Of a stretch of 64,000 bases of DNA, positions 7,617 through 19,103 are shown piece after piece. The notes beneath the pieces were generated by a model that saw only the letters and a list, made by a program, of their open reading frames with translations, did not search any database and was not told the origin of the DNA. This DNA comes from an uncultured Eubacteriales bacterium (lineage in GTDB: Bacteria; Bacillota; Clostridia; Oscillospirales; Oscillospiraceae): assembly GCA_958402445.1 (NCBI GenBank), contig CATXTO010000006.1:1-64000 (forward strand). Direction: 5' to 3'. Position numbers and translations under genes: made by a program. Each line of letters starts with the position of its first letter. Within the stretch, counting starts at the first letter, position 1.

Positions 7617-8306
7617 TTACCTCCCTAGAAATTGATAAAACTGCTTCTGAAAATCGTGCAGTTTCCGACGGCTGATGGGAATTTTGGCGCCATTGATGAG
7701 ACTGAGCTCCGTGCTTGTAAAAGATTTGACTGCATGTAAGTTGACAATATAGCTCTTATGCGGCATGGCAAAGCATCGTTGCGGAAGCTGGGCATTCAGT
7801 CCTTTGAGGGATCCTCTGGTGCGGTATTCCTCATCGCCGCTGTGAATTGCAATGCTGTGTCCAAACGCCTCAATGAAAAGCAAATCCTGAAGCAGTAAGG
7901 TATAAGTAGCGTCCTCCAAAACAAAGGTAAGACGCTTGGCCTTTACCTCTTGAAGTGCCGCATCCATCGCATCCACCAGGCCTTCCCAAGTCACTGGCTT
8001 TGGCAGATATCGAAGCGCCACACCATAACCCCGTATGGTGTAGGCGCTGCTTTTGGATACAAAAATGACTACGGGCCTGCGCTCCATTGCAGCCAGCCTT
8101 TTTGCGATGTCATACCCATTCGGCGGCTCCATTTCAATATCCAAAAAGGCAATCTCAAAGCTGTCCTTTTGTTCTAGCAATGCAGCGGCATGGAACAACG
8201 TGATGATTTCAAGCTGCTGCTCCTTGTCATACTGTCGGATCAAAGACAAAAGCTGGGCAAGGTCTTGCATCTCATCGTCACACACAGCCACTCGTATTGT
8301 ACCCAT
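7617..8306 (-). CDS. LytTR-family response regulator (AgrA-like)
   Basis: 229 aa from ATG 8304-8306, chosen because GGGAG lies nine bases upstream and the receiver domain starts at once (MGTIRVAVCDDE). The receiver has the acidic pair DD at 10-11 and the phosphorylation Asp in AFLDIEM at about 56, with Lys of the PKP loop later. The C-terminal LytTR DNA-binding domain (about 130-229) includes MPHKSYIVNLHAVKSF and IPISRRKLHDF. It should be the output partner of the adjacent kinase. The gene starts four bases after the stop of an unknown 140-aa gene. Confidence 0.9.
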   Translation of the reverse strand: MGTIRVAVCDDEMQDLAQLLSLIRQYDKEQQLEIITLFHAAALLEQKDSFEIAFLDIEMEPPNGYDIAKRLAAMERRPVVIFVSKSSAYTIRGYGVALRYLPKPVTWEGLVDAMDAALQEVKAKRLTFVLEDATYTLLLQDLLFIEAFGHSIAIHSGDEEYRTRGSLKGLNAQLPQRCFAMPHKSYIVNLHAVKSFTSTELSLINGAKIPISRRKLHDFQKQFYQFLGR

Positions 8307-8310
8307 TCGC

Positions 8311-8733
8311 TCAGTCTCCCTGCTGAGCCAGCAGCCGTGCAATTCCCAGCTGCTGCCATTTCTCTGGCTTTATTTGGCGAAAAGTCGTTGCTATTCCCAA
8401 CGTAACGCCATCATAGAGCGCATCACCACAGATTAAAGACCGGAAATTAGGACTGAATGTGCCGACAATCGATGGCATTGTCTTAAACCCAGGCGTTGTC
8501 TCCCCTTGTTTTAGTGTGCCAACTGCCTCTGTAAATTTATTCCACCGGATCGGTAGCTCCTTTTGTGACATTTTCAGCGTTTTTTGTTTGCTGCGAATCA
8601 TAGGCCCCAACCTGTCTTTCACCATACCCACAATGACCACCTGCATTCCCCTATAAAATGGTTTTATGATATATCCTTCAGCAGCGCATTTTAACATATA
8701 ATCGCTATCATTATAATGCAAAATTTGTACCAT
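8311..8733 (-). CDS. unrecognised 140-aa protein heading the two-component operon
   Basis: Start chosen at ATG 8731-8733 (MVQILHYNDSDYMLK) because AAGGAG lies eight bases upstream; the open frame extends further without a better site. The protein is soluble-looking and fairly basic in the middle (RSKQKTLKMSQKELPIRWNKF), with a C-terminal GTFSPNFRSLICGDALYDG segment. No signal peptide or membrane helix is present. It is tightly linked to the response regulator (4-nt gap), so a role in the same signalling pathway is likely. I do not recognise the family. Confidence 0.65.
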   Translation of the reverse strand: MVQILHYNDSDYMLKCAAEGYIIKPFYRGMQVVIVGMVKDRLGPMIRSKQKTLKMSQKELPIRWNKFTEAVGTLKQGETTPGFKTMPSIVGTFSPNFRSLICGDALYDGVTLGIATTFRQIKPEKWQQLGIARLLAQQGD

Positions 8734-9159
8734 TTCAAGGACTCCTTTCCCGCTTATGTCGCCAAACCATACCACATATGCCACGCACCTTGAAATGCAT
8801 TTCTTAAATTCATAAAATTGGTAATGGGAAAGACTTCCTTGCAGCAAATCTCTTGAATTTTTGACGGAGAGAAAACGGTTATTCGAGATCTCCTCCGTCG
8901 TACTACACGGGCATGACGCCACAGAAATTCCTGCTGCATTTATCCTCGCGATACATTTTGTTGAGAGGTGGAGATGCCTTAAAAGCTCATAGGGAAAGCA
9001 ACACGCCGGCCGAACGGCTGTACCGCCGCATTAGAAATATAATTGGCTAGTTTTTGTGCGTCAGCCGTCTATCTGTACACGCTGAGACGATTTGATAACG
9101 TGCACGAGCAGGAAGTATGATTTCAACACACATAAAATAGAAAATAGGGGATTACAAGT
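8734..9159. other. intergenic region between two-component operon and RHS gene
   Basis: Divergent promoter region of 426 nt. A short plus-strand frame ends at 9050 (GGDALKAHRESN then AERLYRRIRNIIG and a stop) and may be the tail of a lost regulator or element gene, but it has no start. A weak promoter for the RHS gene (TTGATA 9092-9097, 18 nt, TATGAT 9116-9121) precedes its start by about 40 nt. Nothing else stands out. Confidence 0.4.
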
Positions 9160-12100
9160 ATGAAACACCTGTGTAAGCAACGCCTGTTGGCGATGATTCT
9201 GGCACTGCTACTTTTCTTAGAAGCGCTTCCCTTGGGCGCCTCTGCTGCCGATATAGGCAGTACTGATTTTGGACTCACTGATAATTTGGTTGATGTAGAA
9301 ACAGCATCAGAATCGCCCGCTGTAATAGGTGAAGTGGAAGAACTTCGAGCCGAGGATGAAAAGCAGTTTCAAATGAGTGATGGCAGCTATATGGCCGTAT
9401 CCTATGGCATGCCGGTTCACTATCAAAGTGATAACGGTGATTGGACCGATATTGATAACACCTTACAATCAGTGGACACCTATGACGGCAATGCCATGTA
9501 TACAGCTGCCAATGGAGATGCCGTCATGACCTTTGCGGTAGATCTTTCTGCCGGACAGCTATTCACAACTGCCCATGGTGACCAGTCCGTTTCCATGTCG
9601 TTGCTGGATGCCGGGCAGGTGCGGAATACGGGGTTACCTGAGAATATTCCGATTTCATCAGAGGGCACTGATCACGAAAGCGGTGACGTAACGCCAACTG
9701 AAACAGAACCTGCTGTCACTGATGAGGCCTCCGCAGATCACAATGCACCCGAGGAAGCAACAGAGCCTATCCACACGACGGAGGACGCTATAGCTCCCAC
9801 CGAACCGACTGCTACCCAGACCGCTACAGGGTCTATCGTTTACAATCCTGCCGTTGAAGCAAAGCTTGTGGCGGCGGAGCCTATGGTTTGGGCGGCCGAG
9901 CCGGAAGATCAGCAGCGTATTACAGACGCCCTAATCCCGGATACGTTGAATTCGGCCGTGTTGTACGAAGATGTTTTCCCTGGCGTGAACCTGCTGTATA
10001 ACGTGAGCGGCTACAACATCAAGGAAAGCATCATCGTCAAGGAACGGCTGGACCACTATCGCTTTTCCTTTCAACTGAATCTGGATGGGTTGACGCCGCA
10101 AATGACAGAGGACGGCTCTGTGGTTTTGTTGGACGGGAACGGTGATGTTGCGTATTACATTCCTGCCCCGTACCTGTTCGATGCAGAGAACAGAACCTCC
10201 AATGCCGCAGCATATGTGCTGACCGGCTCAGCAGAGGAAGGCTACATTTTGACGGTTGAAGCGGATACCGTTTGGATGAATGCGTCTGACCGGGCCTATC
10301 CTGTCACCATTGATCCCACTTTGGTGCGGGTGGCCGGCAACGCCGACGGGGAGATTAACGCGACCTATGTGGTGCAAGGCGCTCCCACCACCACCCATGG
10401 GCATTACCAGGATTTGTACTTCGGCTACAGTTCATATAAAAATCAAAAAGAGCATCAGATTTATATGTATTTTAGCAAGCTGCCGGAATTGCCCGTTGGC
10501 TCGGTTGTTGTAAATGCTACACTGAATCTCTGGCAATTTGATTACAGCCATGTTCAGTGCCCCGAAATGAACATCGGCGTTTATGAAGTGACGCAGGACA
10601 CATCGAGTAATTACAGCAGCTACCATAATTGGATTTATTATATGACCTGGAATAATAAACCAGCTTATAACAGTTCCAATATGATCGATTATACGACAGC
10701 TTCCGCCTCTCGGGATGATCGATATTTGACTTGGGAGCTGACGGAGCTTGTCAACAAATGGTATGAAACCGAGACGGCAAACCGCACCATAGCAATGGTT
10801 GGAACGGAGAGCAGTTCCTATAGCAGCAGCTACTGCGCGGCGCCGGCCTTCTATGCTTATGGGAGAAACCGCCCACCGATTTTAACAGTTTCTTACCGAA
10901 ACAACACCGGCATTGAGCCGTATTACACCTACCAGGCTATGGGGGCCGGACATGCCGGTACAGCCTATATCTCCGATTTCAGCAGTCAGCTTACGGTTGC
11001 AAAGGAACTGTTTACCTTTGCGTCTACGACCAATCCCTTCTCTGTGCAGCTGGTGTTTAACTCCGCCTATTTCTCAAAGCGGGCGGATACGCAGTACGAT
11101 TTGGGGAAGGACCTGGGCATGGAAATGCACTTCGGTTCAGGCTGTACCTACAATTTTATTCAGCATGTCAAAAAAGAAACCATTGACGGAACTACGTATA
11201 TCCGCTACCTGGACGGGGATGGCACAATTCATTACTTTGCCAAGGATTCGGAAAAGGATGCTGAAATACAAAAGGAAACCGGCGCGGATAAACTCATCAC
11301 ATATTACTACGATGAAGACGGTCTTGGTCTAAAAATCAATGAATATGCCACAAACTATTACTCCATGACGGACGACTATGGAAATGAATGGGTATTTGTC
11401 CATGGGCCTCTGCTATGGGTTAAAGACGATGACGGAACGCAGTCCGGCTTCACTACTCGAAAAATGGCGTAACAACATCCAATCATTATCCCACAGGCAC
11501 AGGGGATCGAATTGAGAAAATTACGCAGAAGAATGTGGGCGGAGCTGAAATCACAATTGCCTCTTTTTCATATAAGAGCCATACACCCAGCAGCACGGCG
11601 GTTGCCAACTATGTGGGCACCATTACCGACTATGCCGGTAACAAATATTCATTGGACTACCAGCATGGCAAGCTGATTTCTATCCAGTATAACGGCAGCC
11701 CAATTGCGCAATATACGATGAAATCCGGCAGTAAATGGCTGCAAAATGAGCTGATTGCCATGACGGACGTGGAGGCTGGGTACACCCTCAACTTCACCTA
11801 TACCAATCATAAGGTTTCCGCTGTTGAAGAATCTGGAAACGGCAGTACCGGCAGCAGGATTGAGATCAGCCAGACGGATGATCGCCGCACCATGTATCGG
11901 GACGTTGGTCAGGACAGAGCCAGCGGCACTTCTGATGATATCCTTACTTACTATGGCTTTGACTACCCCGGGCGGACGGCGAACGCATATACAACGGATT
12001 CTGCCGGAAATATTCTTGGAGCTTCCAACGCCGCCTATTCCGGCAATGGAAGCACAGACCGTACCAATAACCGCACCATGCGTACAGCGGCCATTGGCGT

Positions 12101-15100
12101 TGCGGCCCAACAGGAGCTGCGGAATTTTGGGTTCGAGTCAACAGCTTCTGATGTGGCATGGCAACTGCATAAATCCAGCAGCGACTCCACCGCTACTGTA
12201 AATGCGGTGATTAACCCGGATAAGCCCAGGACCGGTGCCAAATCCTTTAAGACTTGGATCACGCCGGGCAAGACCGGCTTAACGGGAACCTCGAAAGCAT
12301 CCAATGTCCTACAGGCCAATACAACCTATATCCTTTCCGCCTATGTCAACACCAGCCAAGCCCAGGCGTTTACGGGAAAAGGCATGTATCTACAAATAAC
12401 CGATACCTCCGGCAACACCTGGAAAAGCCCTTGCGTTAATTACAAAACCTCGGCTTTGGTAGACGATGGCTGGGTGCGGATTGCGCTGACTTTTAAGACA
12501 AAGGTAAAATGCAATCATACGATTGCCATTTATAATGACGGCATTGGCGGCGCAACTTTCGCAGATGATGTACAGCTGGAGTGGGCAAGAGCGCCGGTAG
12601 CTACGGCCGAGCTGGCCAATACGCAGGCTGTTTCTAACGTCAACCTACTGGAGAATGGCAACCTGCAGCATTGGGGCTATGGATGGACGATGAATTCCGG
12701 CGCCAGCTTTGTCACAGGAAGCGGCGTCAATTCCGCTTCGGACTATGCGTATTCCCTCCGTGTAAATGGCAACTCCAAGGCCGACAATTACGCTTCCCAG
12801 ACTGTTCCAGTCAATCAGTCCGGCAGCCAGACCTACGTGCTGTCCGGTTGGGCCAAGGCAAATTCTGTGCCGGATAACAAAATGGATGGCGATCCGGAAA
12901 AAGACAAGGAAGCAGCCGCAAAAGACAAAAACAAGCAGTTTGGCCTACGGGCGGTGCTTACCTACGCCAACGGAGGCGGCACAGAATACCATTATGCCCC
13001 CTTTAATCCGGAATTGAGCGGCTGGCAGTTTACTTCCTTGACCATTGTACCCAAGCAAGCCGGTAAAACGGTATCGACCATCCGTGTGGAATGCGCCTAC
13101 GAGAAAAATGCCAATACCGCTTGGTTTGATGATCTTTCCCTGGTCAAAGAGGCAGCACAATCCATGCGGTATGATGTCAAGGGCAACCTGGTTTCTGTTA
13201 CAACCACCGGATTGACCCCGGATACCGACACCTATAAAAATGGGAATCTAATTAAGAGCGTCACCGGCGGCAATGGGACCTATACCTACACCTATGACGA
13301 AGCGCATAAGCATCGTATGAAGTCCGTTACAAACGATGTGGTTACCCAAGCCATGGGCTACGATGCATCCGGCAACGTGACCTCGACGACGCTGAAGAGC
13401 AACACCAGCAGCTTCACCAAAACCCTCCAATCAGCAGCTGCCTACACCTCCAATAACAACCTGGTCGCTTCTGTGACCGATACAGCCAATCAAAAGGAAT
13501 TCTATACGTATTCCGGTCCTATGAGTATCATGACCGGCCAGGCTACCACTGTGAAGGACGCAAACAGCACCGTGACCACCACCTCGTACAACGATATGGG
13601 CCGGGTATCGGAGAAGGGATTTGCAAATAGCGGAAAGCTCAGATATAATTATAAAGAAGGACTTCTAAGCACGGTCGTACGGGCGGACGCTTCCGGAAAA
13701 ACGCTGGCCTTTGCCTACGACCATGACGGCTTCGGGAACCTCACCGGTATTAAAGTTGGCGGTATTCCCCTGGCGAGCTACGAATATGGCGCTAAAAACG
13801 GCAATTTGATGGGGCAAACCTACGGAAACGGTGATTCAGTATCCTTTGAATACGATAACCTGGGCCGAATCATCTCGTCCAATTATTCCAGCGGCCGTAC
13901 TCTTGACTACACCTATACTGGTGATGGGCAGCTCTACTCTATTATAGACAACAATGCCACCAATGACAAGTCCGATGATACCGTCTCTTCCTACACGTAT
14001 GACACCCTGGGCCGGATCATCAACTGCCAGATGCGCCGGGGAATTCTGGTGCTGCTTCAGGTTCACTGGGAATACGACGACTGCAATCGGGTGAAATCCC
14101 AGGGCTGGCAAATGGAGACCGCCGGCTACAAAGAAACCTTCACTTATAGCGAGAAGGATGGCAGCCTGGTGCGCATCGCCACAGAAGGCGACGGCAACTC
14201 CCTTCAGCTGACCTATGACCCCTTGCAGCGGCTATCTTCCGTAAGCAACGGCGTGTTTACCCGGTCCTACGCCTATCAGGATATCGGCGCCGCCCAGACC
14301 ACTTCCCAGGTGAAGAAAATTCAGTATACCGGCCTGACCGGCCTTCTGAACGGCCTGTCGTACCACTATACCTACAATTCTCTGGGGAATATTGCATCGG
14401 CTGCGGAGGGCGGCAACTTGCCGGTTACCTACTCCTATGACAAGCTGGGTCAGCTCACGGAGGCCATAGGTCTGTATCAGGGAGATACGGCAACCTATCG
14501 GTACTCCTATGACGGTGCGGGTAATCTAACACAGGCATATTTCTATTCCCCCGCGTATCCCTCTGCGCGATATACCAATACATACCGCTATCAAAATACG
14601 GCTTGGCAGGATTTACTGACGGAATTCAACGGAGAGAAGCTTCTTTACGAGGGCCAGAGTCTGAGTTCCAACGGTACCATTACCGGCGCACCCAAGAGCG
14701 GCAATCCCATCAGCTACTTCAACGGCGCCCGCTGGAGCTTTGACTGGGCGGAAGGACGGAACCTGACAGAAGCCTTGACCTCTACGGATACCGCCGATAC
14801 CAGCCTGTCCTTTGCCTATGACGCCAACGGCCTGCGGACGGAGAAGACCGTTGTCAAGAAGACCTACGAGACGGTCCAGATTCACGATTATGTTACCACC
14901 GTTATCGCGCCCACCTGCGCGGAGGGCGGCTATACCCTCCACGAATGCGACTGCGGCGACAGCTACCGAACCAATACAACCGCTGCGCTTGGGCACAATT
15001 ATGTAGAAACCAGCCTGGAAACCTATACCTGCACCCGCTGTGGGGATACATACACAGAACACACGCACAGTTACACGGCGAGAGTGGTCGAGCCAACCTG

Positions 15101-16433
15101 TACGGAGATCGGCTACACCCTCCACACCTGCGCCTGCGGTCACAGCTATCGGGACAACACCGCCGCGAAACTGGGACACAACTATCAAAAGGTCAGTCAG
15201 ACTTTAACCTATGCTACCTTCCAGTGTACCCGCTGCGGATACCGGTACACCTCGCCGATTTATGACATCGATCCTCCGCCCAAGCCTCCCATTTCGGAGT
15301 ACAGCCTGGACGACGGCGCCGCCGCCTCTACCGGCTGTACCACCCGGCGGGTTCTGAAATCCACGGTCACGGAGGAGCACAGCTACCTCTACGCCGGCGG
15401 CAAGCTGCTGCGGGAGACCATCTCGGGCAACGGCGTAACGAAAACCCTGGACTTCCGGTATGACAACCTGGGCTTCCCCTATTCCCTAACCTATCGAAAT
15501 GGCAGCGCGCCCGCGGTCACCTATTCCTACATCACAAACCTCCAGGGCGACGTGACATACCTGGTGGACGGAAACGGCAATCAGGTGGCTTCCTATACCT
15601 ACGACCCCTTCGGCAAGCTGCTCTCCGCCGACGGTCCTATGGCGGACAGCAACCCCCTGCGGTACCGGGGCTATTACCAGGACAATGAAACCGGCTTCTA
15701 CTACCTTCAGAGCCGCTACTACGACCCCGCCGTCTGCCGCTTCCTCAACGCAGACAGCTACGCCTCCACCGGCCAGAGCTACCTGGGCTACAACACCTTC
15801 GCCTACTGCGGCAATAACCCTATCAACCGCACCGACGCCGACGGCGAATTCTGGGATATTGTCTTTGACGTAATCTCCCTGGGCTTCAGCGTTGCCGACG
15901 TCGTTCAGAATCCCTCCGACCCTATGGCCTGGGCGGGTCTTGCGGGAGATGTGGTTGACGTTGTCGTTCCCTTCGTCTCCGGCGTGGGTGAGGCTACAAA
16001 GGCCGTTGGCGCGGTGGCGGATGCTGCCAACGCAATTGACGACGTATATGACGCCGCGAAAGCTGCGGATAATGCAATTGATGCAGGCAAGGCGGCTAAC
16101 AAAGGCTGGAAGGTTGGAGATGACATTTCCAATCTTACCAGGGCCGGTAAAACCCCGACTTGGGATACCGTTAGAAGCCGTTATTGGAAAAATCAGGCAG
16201 CTAACCCCTCTGGTAGCGACTTGTATGAATTATCACAAAATAATTATAAACGAATGAAACGCGGCTGTGCGCCTCTTGATGCCGACAATAATCCCATTAA
16301 TCTACACCACGTACAAGGCAAGACAAATAATATGTATGACTTTGTTGAAATGACGCAAACTGCGCACCAAGCATTTCATAAAACATACGGGTATAAAAAT
16401 TTTCCGAACATTCGAACAATGGGACTAAAATAG
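9160..16433 (+). pseudogene. giant secreted RHS/YD-repeat polymorphic toxin with LHH-type nuclease tip, one frameshift
   Basis: About 2,420 aa in two frames. Order: signal peptide (1-30), Thr/Glu-rich linker, DNRLRE domain (about 390-580), then after the frame break two carbohydrate-binding-like jelly-roll modules (12130-12600, 12620-13150), many YD repeats, an inserted Cys-rich repeat region (14880-15290), the RHS core end (PLRYRGYYQDNETGFYYLQSRYYDP) and the toxin tip. The tip ends with NLHHVQG and a downstream H-x3-H (AHQAFHKTYG), the LHH subgroup of HNH/endonuclease VII nucleases. At 11461-11465 a run of five A is one base short: six would join TTRK to NGVTTSNHYP. The lesion could be real or a sequencing error. 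An immunity gene follows nine bases later. Confidence 0.85.
15404..16023 (+). repeat. RHS tip repeat, copy 1 (in the full-length gene)
   Basis: 620 bp encoding the last YD repeats, the RHS core and the start of the toxin linker. As far as I compared by eye, it is identical to copy 2 (17218-17837). Identity stops abruptly at GCGGATG, after which the toxin ends diverge. Copy 3 (18860-19103) matches the first 244 bp with one visible substitution. Confidence 0.9.
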
Positions 16434-16442
16434 GAGGTCATT

Positions 16443-17102
16443 ATGCAAATTGTTTTTGACTTTATTGCAGGAGATATTTCTTTTGACGAGTTTTGGGCGG
16501 CGTATCAGGAAAATCCAGAGATTGGGCAGTGGATTGACAAACTCACTGATTTTTCCAGTGATCCACCCCCCATAATTGCTAAAGATAGCTGGCTCAGTGT
16601 CCTTTACCACGCAATTGCATCAAGATACGATGGGCACGTTTTAAAGATGTTAGAAAAAAGCCCATATCCACCTGATAAACCAAACATACCCTTGGTGAGT
16701 GAGCAATGTGGCATATTCGATCTAATTCAAACTGCCGTTATTGCAAAATATCCTAATATAAAGCGGACAAAACGTTATAAGCAGGATGATGACTATTATT
16801 TCAAAGCGATAGGGAACTCCATTGGTGGGAACGAAGTAATGGGCTATGTAGCAGGGGTTTTGGACCAGTTTCCGAGAACCATGAAAATGGCAGACCGTGT
16901 GAAGGCCGGAAAAGAAGCTTTATGGAATGCGTTTCACATCAAGGACAGGAAGTTCCCCCGCTGGGCGCAGGGCGCCAATTGGCCAATGGGAAAGAATTCG
17001 CCTATGGAATATCTGGGCCAGCGCCGAGATGGGGAACTGGTGGAGCTGCGTTTCCGGGATGTGGATACGGGCGAGATCAGAATCGTAGAACAATTCTATT
17101 AA
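16443..17102 (+). CDS. probable immunity protein for the LHH nuclease tip
   Basis: 219 aa starting with ATG behind AGGAGG, nine bases after the toxin stop. No signal peptide or membrane segment, so it would act in the cytoplasm. It is rich in aromatic and acidic residues in the first half (FDFIAGDISFDEFWAAYQ) and ends with a compact GELVELRFRDVDTGEI strand pair. The family is not recognised. The immunity role is inferred from position, as polymorphic toxin genes are almost always followed by their antidote. A strong hairpin terminator follows. Confidence 0.7.
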   Translation: MQIVFDFIAGDISFDEFWAAYQENPEIGQWIDKLTDFSSDPPPIIAKDSWLSVLYHAIASRYDGHVLKMLEKSPYPPDKPNIPLVSEQCGIFDLIQTAVIAKYPNIKRTKRYKQDDDYYFKAIGNSIGGNEVMGYVAGVLDQFPRTMKMADRVKAGKEALWNAFHIKDRKFPRWAQGANWPMGKNSPMEYLGQRRDGELVELRFRDVDTGEIRIVEQFY

Positions 17103-17185
17103 CCGAACCACGAAAAAAAGCAGTCATTTTTCCGCAATTCATTAAGCCAGGTATGCTGTGATCCACCAAATAAACATTATGAATA

Positions 17186-17209
17186 CCAGGCCCCAGAAAT
17201 GGGGCCTGG
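17186..17209 (+). terminator. terminator hairpin closing the first toxin-immunity pair
   Basis: CCAGGCCCCA-GAAA-TGGGGCCTGG, a perfect 10-bp stem. A mutated copy of the same sequence lies at 18828-18851 before the third RHS tip, so the hairpin is part of the repeated cassette boundary. Confidence 0.7.
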
Positions 17210-17217
17210 CCTTCTAG

Positions 17218-17837
17218 GCTGCTGCGGGAGACCATCTCGGGCAACGGCGTAACGAAAACCCTGGACTTCCGGTATGACAACCTGGGCTTCCCCTATTCCC
17301 TAACCTATCGAAATGGCAGCGCGCCCGCGGTCACCTATTCCTACATCACAAACCTCCAGGGCGACGTGACATACCTGGTGGACGGAAACGGCAATCAGGT
17401 GGCTTCCTATACCTACGACCCCTTCGGCAAGCTGCTCTCCGCCGACGGTCCTATGGCGGACAGCAACCCCCTGCGGTACCGGGGCTATTACCAGGACAAT
17501 GAAACCGGCTTCTACTACCTTCAGAGCCGCTACTACGACCCCGCCGTCTGCCGCTTCCTCAACGCAGACAGCTACGCCTCCACCGGCCAGAGCTACCTGG
17601 GCTACAACACCTTCGCCTACTGCGGCAATAACCCTATCAACCGCACCGACGCCGACGGCGAATTCTGGGATATTGTCTTTGACGTAATCTCCCTGGGCTT
17701 CAGCGTTGCCGACGTCGTTCAGAATCCCTCCGACCCTATGGCCTGGGCGGGTCTTGCGGGAGATGTGGTTGACGTTGTCGTTCCCTTCGTCTCCGGCGTG
17801 GGTGAGGCTACAAAGGCCGTTGGCGCGGTGGCGGATG
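17218..17837 (+). repeat. RHS tip repeat, copy 2 (orphan cassette)
   Basis: 620-bp direct repeat of 15404-16023, apparently without mismatches in the stretches I compared. The junction with upstream DNA is at GCTGCTGCGGG, directly after the terminator-containing spacer. Confidence 0.9.
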
Positions 17838-18253
17838 TGGTTGACGCTGCAGATGAAGTCCACGATATGGCAAAAATTGTAGATAATGTGGATGATGTAT
17901 ATAATACAGGAAGAACTATTGGAAGAGCTTCTAATGCTGCAGAAGATGCAGGCCAGGTGATTATTAAGTATGGTGATGAAGTAAAGCTGCCGAATCAAAT
18001 TAAGGCGGAACAAGCCATTGATGCGTGGGATAACTACTTAGGACCTAATCAGACAAGTTTTAACAAGTATACTGGGCAATTTGAAGCGGATAGAATATTT
18101 TCTGCAGATGGCAAAAAAAGTATTAGATTTGGAAATCACGAAATGAACAGCATAGGAACAAGAAAAGCTCATTTCCATTATGAGGAATGGGTATATGATG
18201 CGGGGCAGAGGGTTGTTACGGTGTCAAATCGTCTGCAGCGATTAACATATTGA
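17218..18253 (+). CDS. orphan RHS tip cassette with second toxin end
   Basis: An open frame of RHS core without N-terminus, signal peptide or ribosome site; the frame is open from the repeat start and the first in-frame ATG is at 17366. The first 620 bp repeat copy 1, and then a different toxin end follows (about 17838-18253): a linker rich in VDAADEVHD / IVDNVDDVYN and a C-terminal domain with SIRFGNHEMNSIGTRKAHFHYEEW. The His-rich core suggests a nuclease, but I cannot name the family. As it stands it is a silent cassette that could be recombined onto the full-length gene. The cognate immunity gene starts nine bases later. Confidence 0.75.
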
Positions 18254-18262
18254 GGTGAAACT

Positions 18263-18640
18263 ATGAGGGTAATTGTCAGCGAAATTTATGGTAATGAAGT
18301 TTTGGTTACTACAGAATTTGGAAATGTTAGGGGGAAATGGTGTTCAAACAACCCGCCAAAGTGCAAAGAGTATATTTTAGAACTGGACTGCAGTGATATT
18401 TTGTCGGCGCAAAACTGTCAACTGACAGACTGTGAAACACCATTGCTTGGCATGGAAAAAGGACGGGTACATGTATGCGGACTCTGTGAGAGCTGTGAAG
18501 ATAGGGTGCTGTTTCTTAGGCTGGGAAAATACTTAATTATGTTGGAGTGTGCCTGTAATCTTGATGTGTCTAGTTTTATAGGACGATATATCCATGTGGT
18601 GCTCTCTTCGCTGAAACTATATGATACCGGGGTCTTATAA
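18263..18640 (+). CDS. probable immunity protein of the second toxin tip
   Basis: 125 aa beginning at ATG nine bases after the toxin stop with GAGGTG as ribosome site. It starts with a beta-rich segment (MRVIVSEIYGNEVLVTTEFG) and contains a cluster of cysteines around CGLCESCED. No secretion signal. Function is inferred from its place after a toxin end. AT-rich relative to the RHS core, as expected for an acquired toxin-immunity pair. Confidence 0.65.
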   Translation: MRVIVSEIYGNEVLVTTEFGNVRGKWCSNNPPKCKEYILELDCSDILSAQNCQLTDCETPLLGMEKGRVHVCGLCESCEDRVLFLRLGKYLIMLECACNLDVSSFIGRYIHVVLSSLKLYDTGVL

Positions 18641-18859
18641 GTAAATTTTACTATTTTGGCGAGAAACATATTAAAGAAGGATTTACTGTATTGATTTTTA
18701 AACTGACAAATAGGAGGTCTCGTTCTAACCAAAATATTTTTCTCCCTACCATTTGACCGTTGAAGTCGGTAGACAATACGTATAGCCTTCTTGGCTCGGA
18801 GACCATTTATAATAAAAATCATGAATACCAGACCCCAGAAATGAGGCCTGGCCTTCTAG

Positions 18860-19103
18860 GCTGCTGCGGGAGACCATCTCGGGCAACGGCGTAACGAAAA
18901 CCCTGGACTTCCGGTATGACAACCTGGGCTTCCCCTATTCCCTAACCTATCGAAATGGCAGCGCGCCCGCGGTCACCTATTCCTACATCACAAACCTCCA
19001 GGGCGACGTGACATACCTGGTGGACGGAAACGGCAATCAGGTGGCTTCCTATACCTACGACCCCTTCGGCAAGCTGCTCTCCGCCGATGGTCCTATGGCG
19101 GAC
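18860..19103 (+). repeat. RHS tip repeat, copy 3 (partial)
   Basis: 244-bp direct repeat of 15404-15647, with GCCGATGG in place of GCCGACGG near its end. It is preceded by a degraded copy (18828-18859) of the hairpin and spacer that precede copy 2. Confidence 0.85.

Noticed and set aside
17300..18013. Minus-strand frame in the RHS cassette
   Set aside because: Antisense shadow of the RHS core; equivalent shadows appear at every copy of the repeat.
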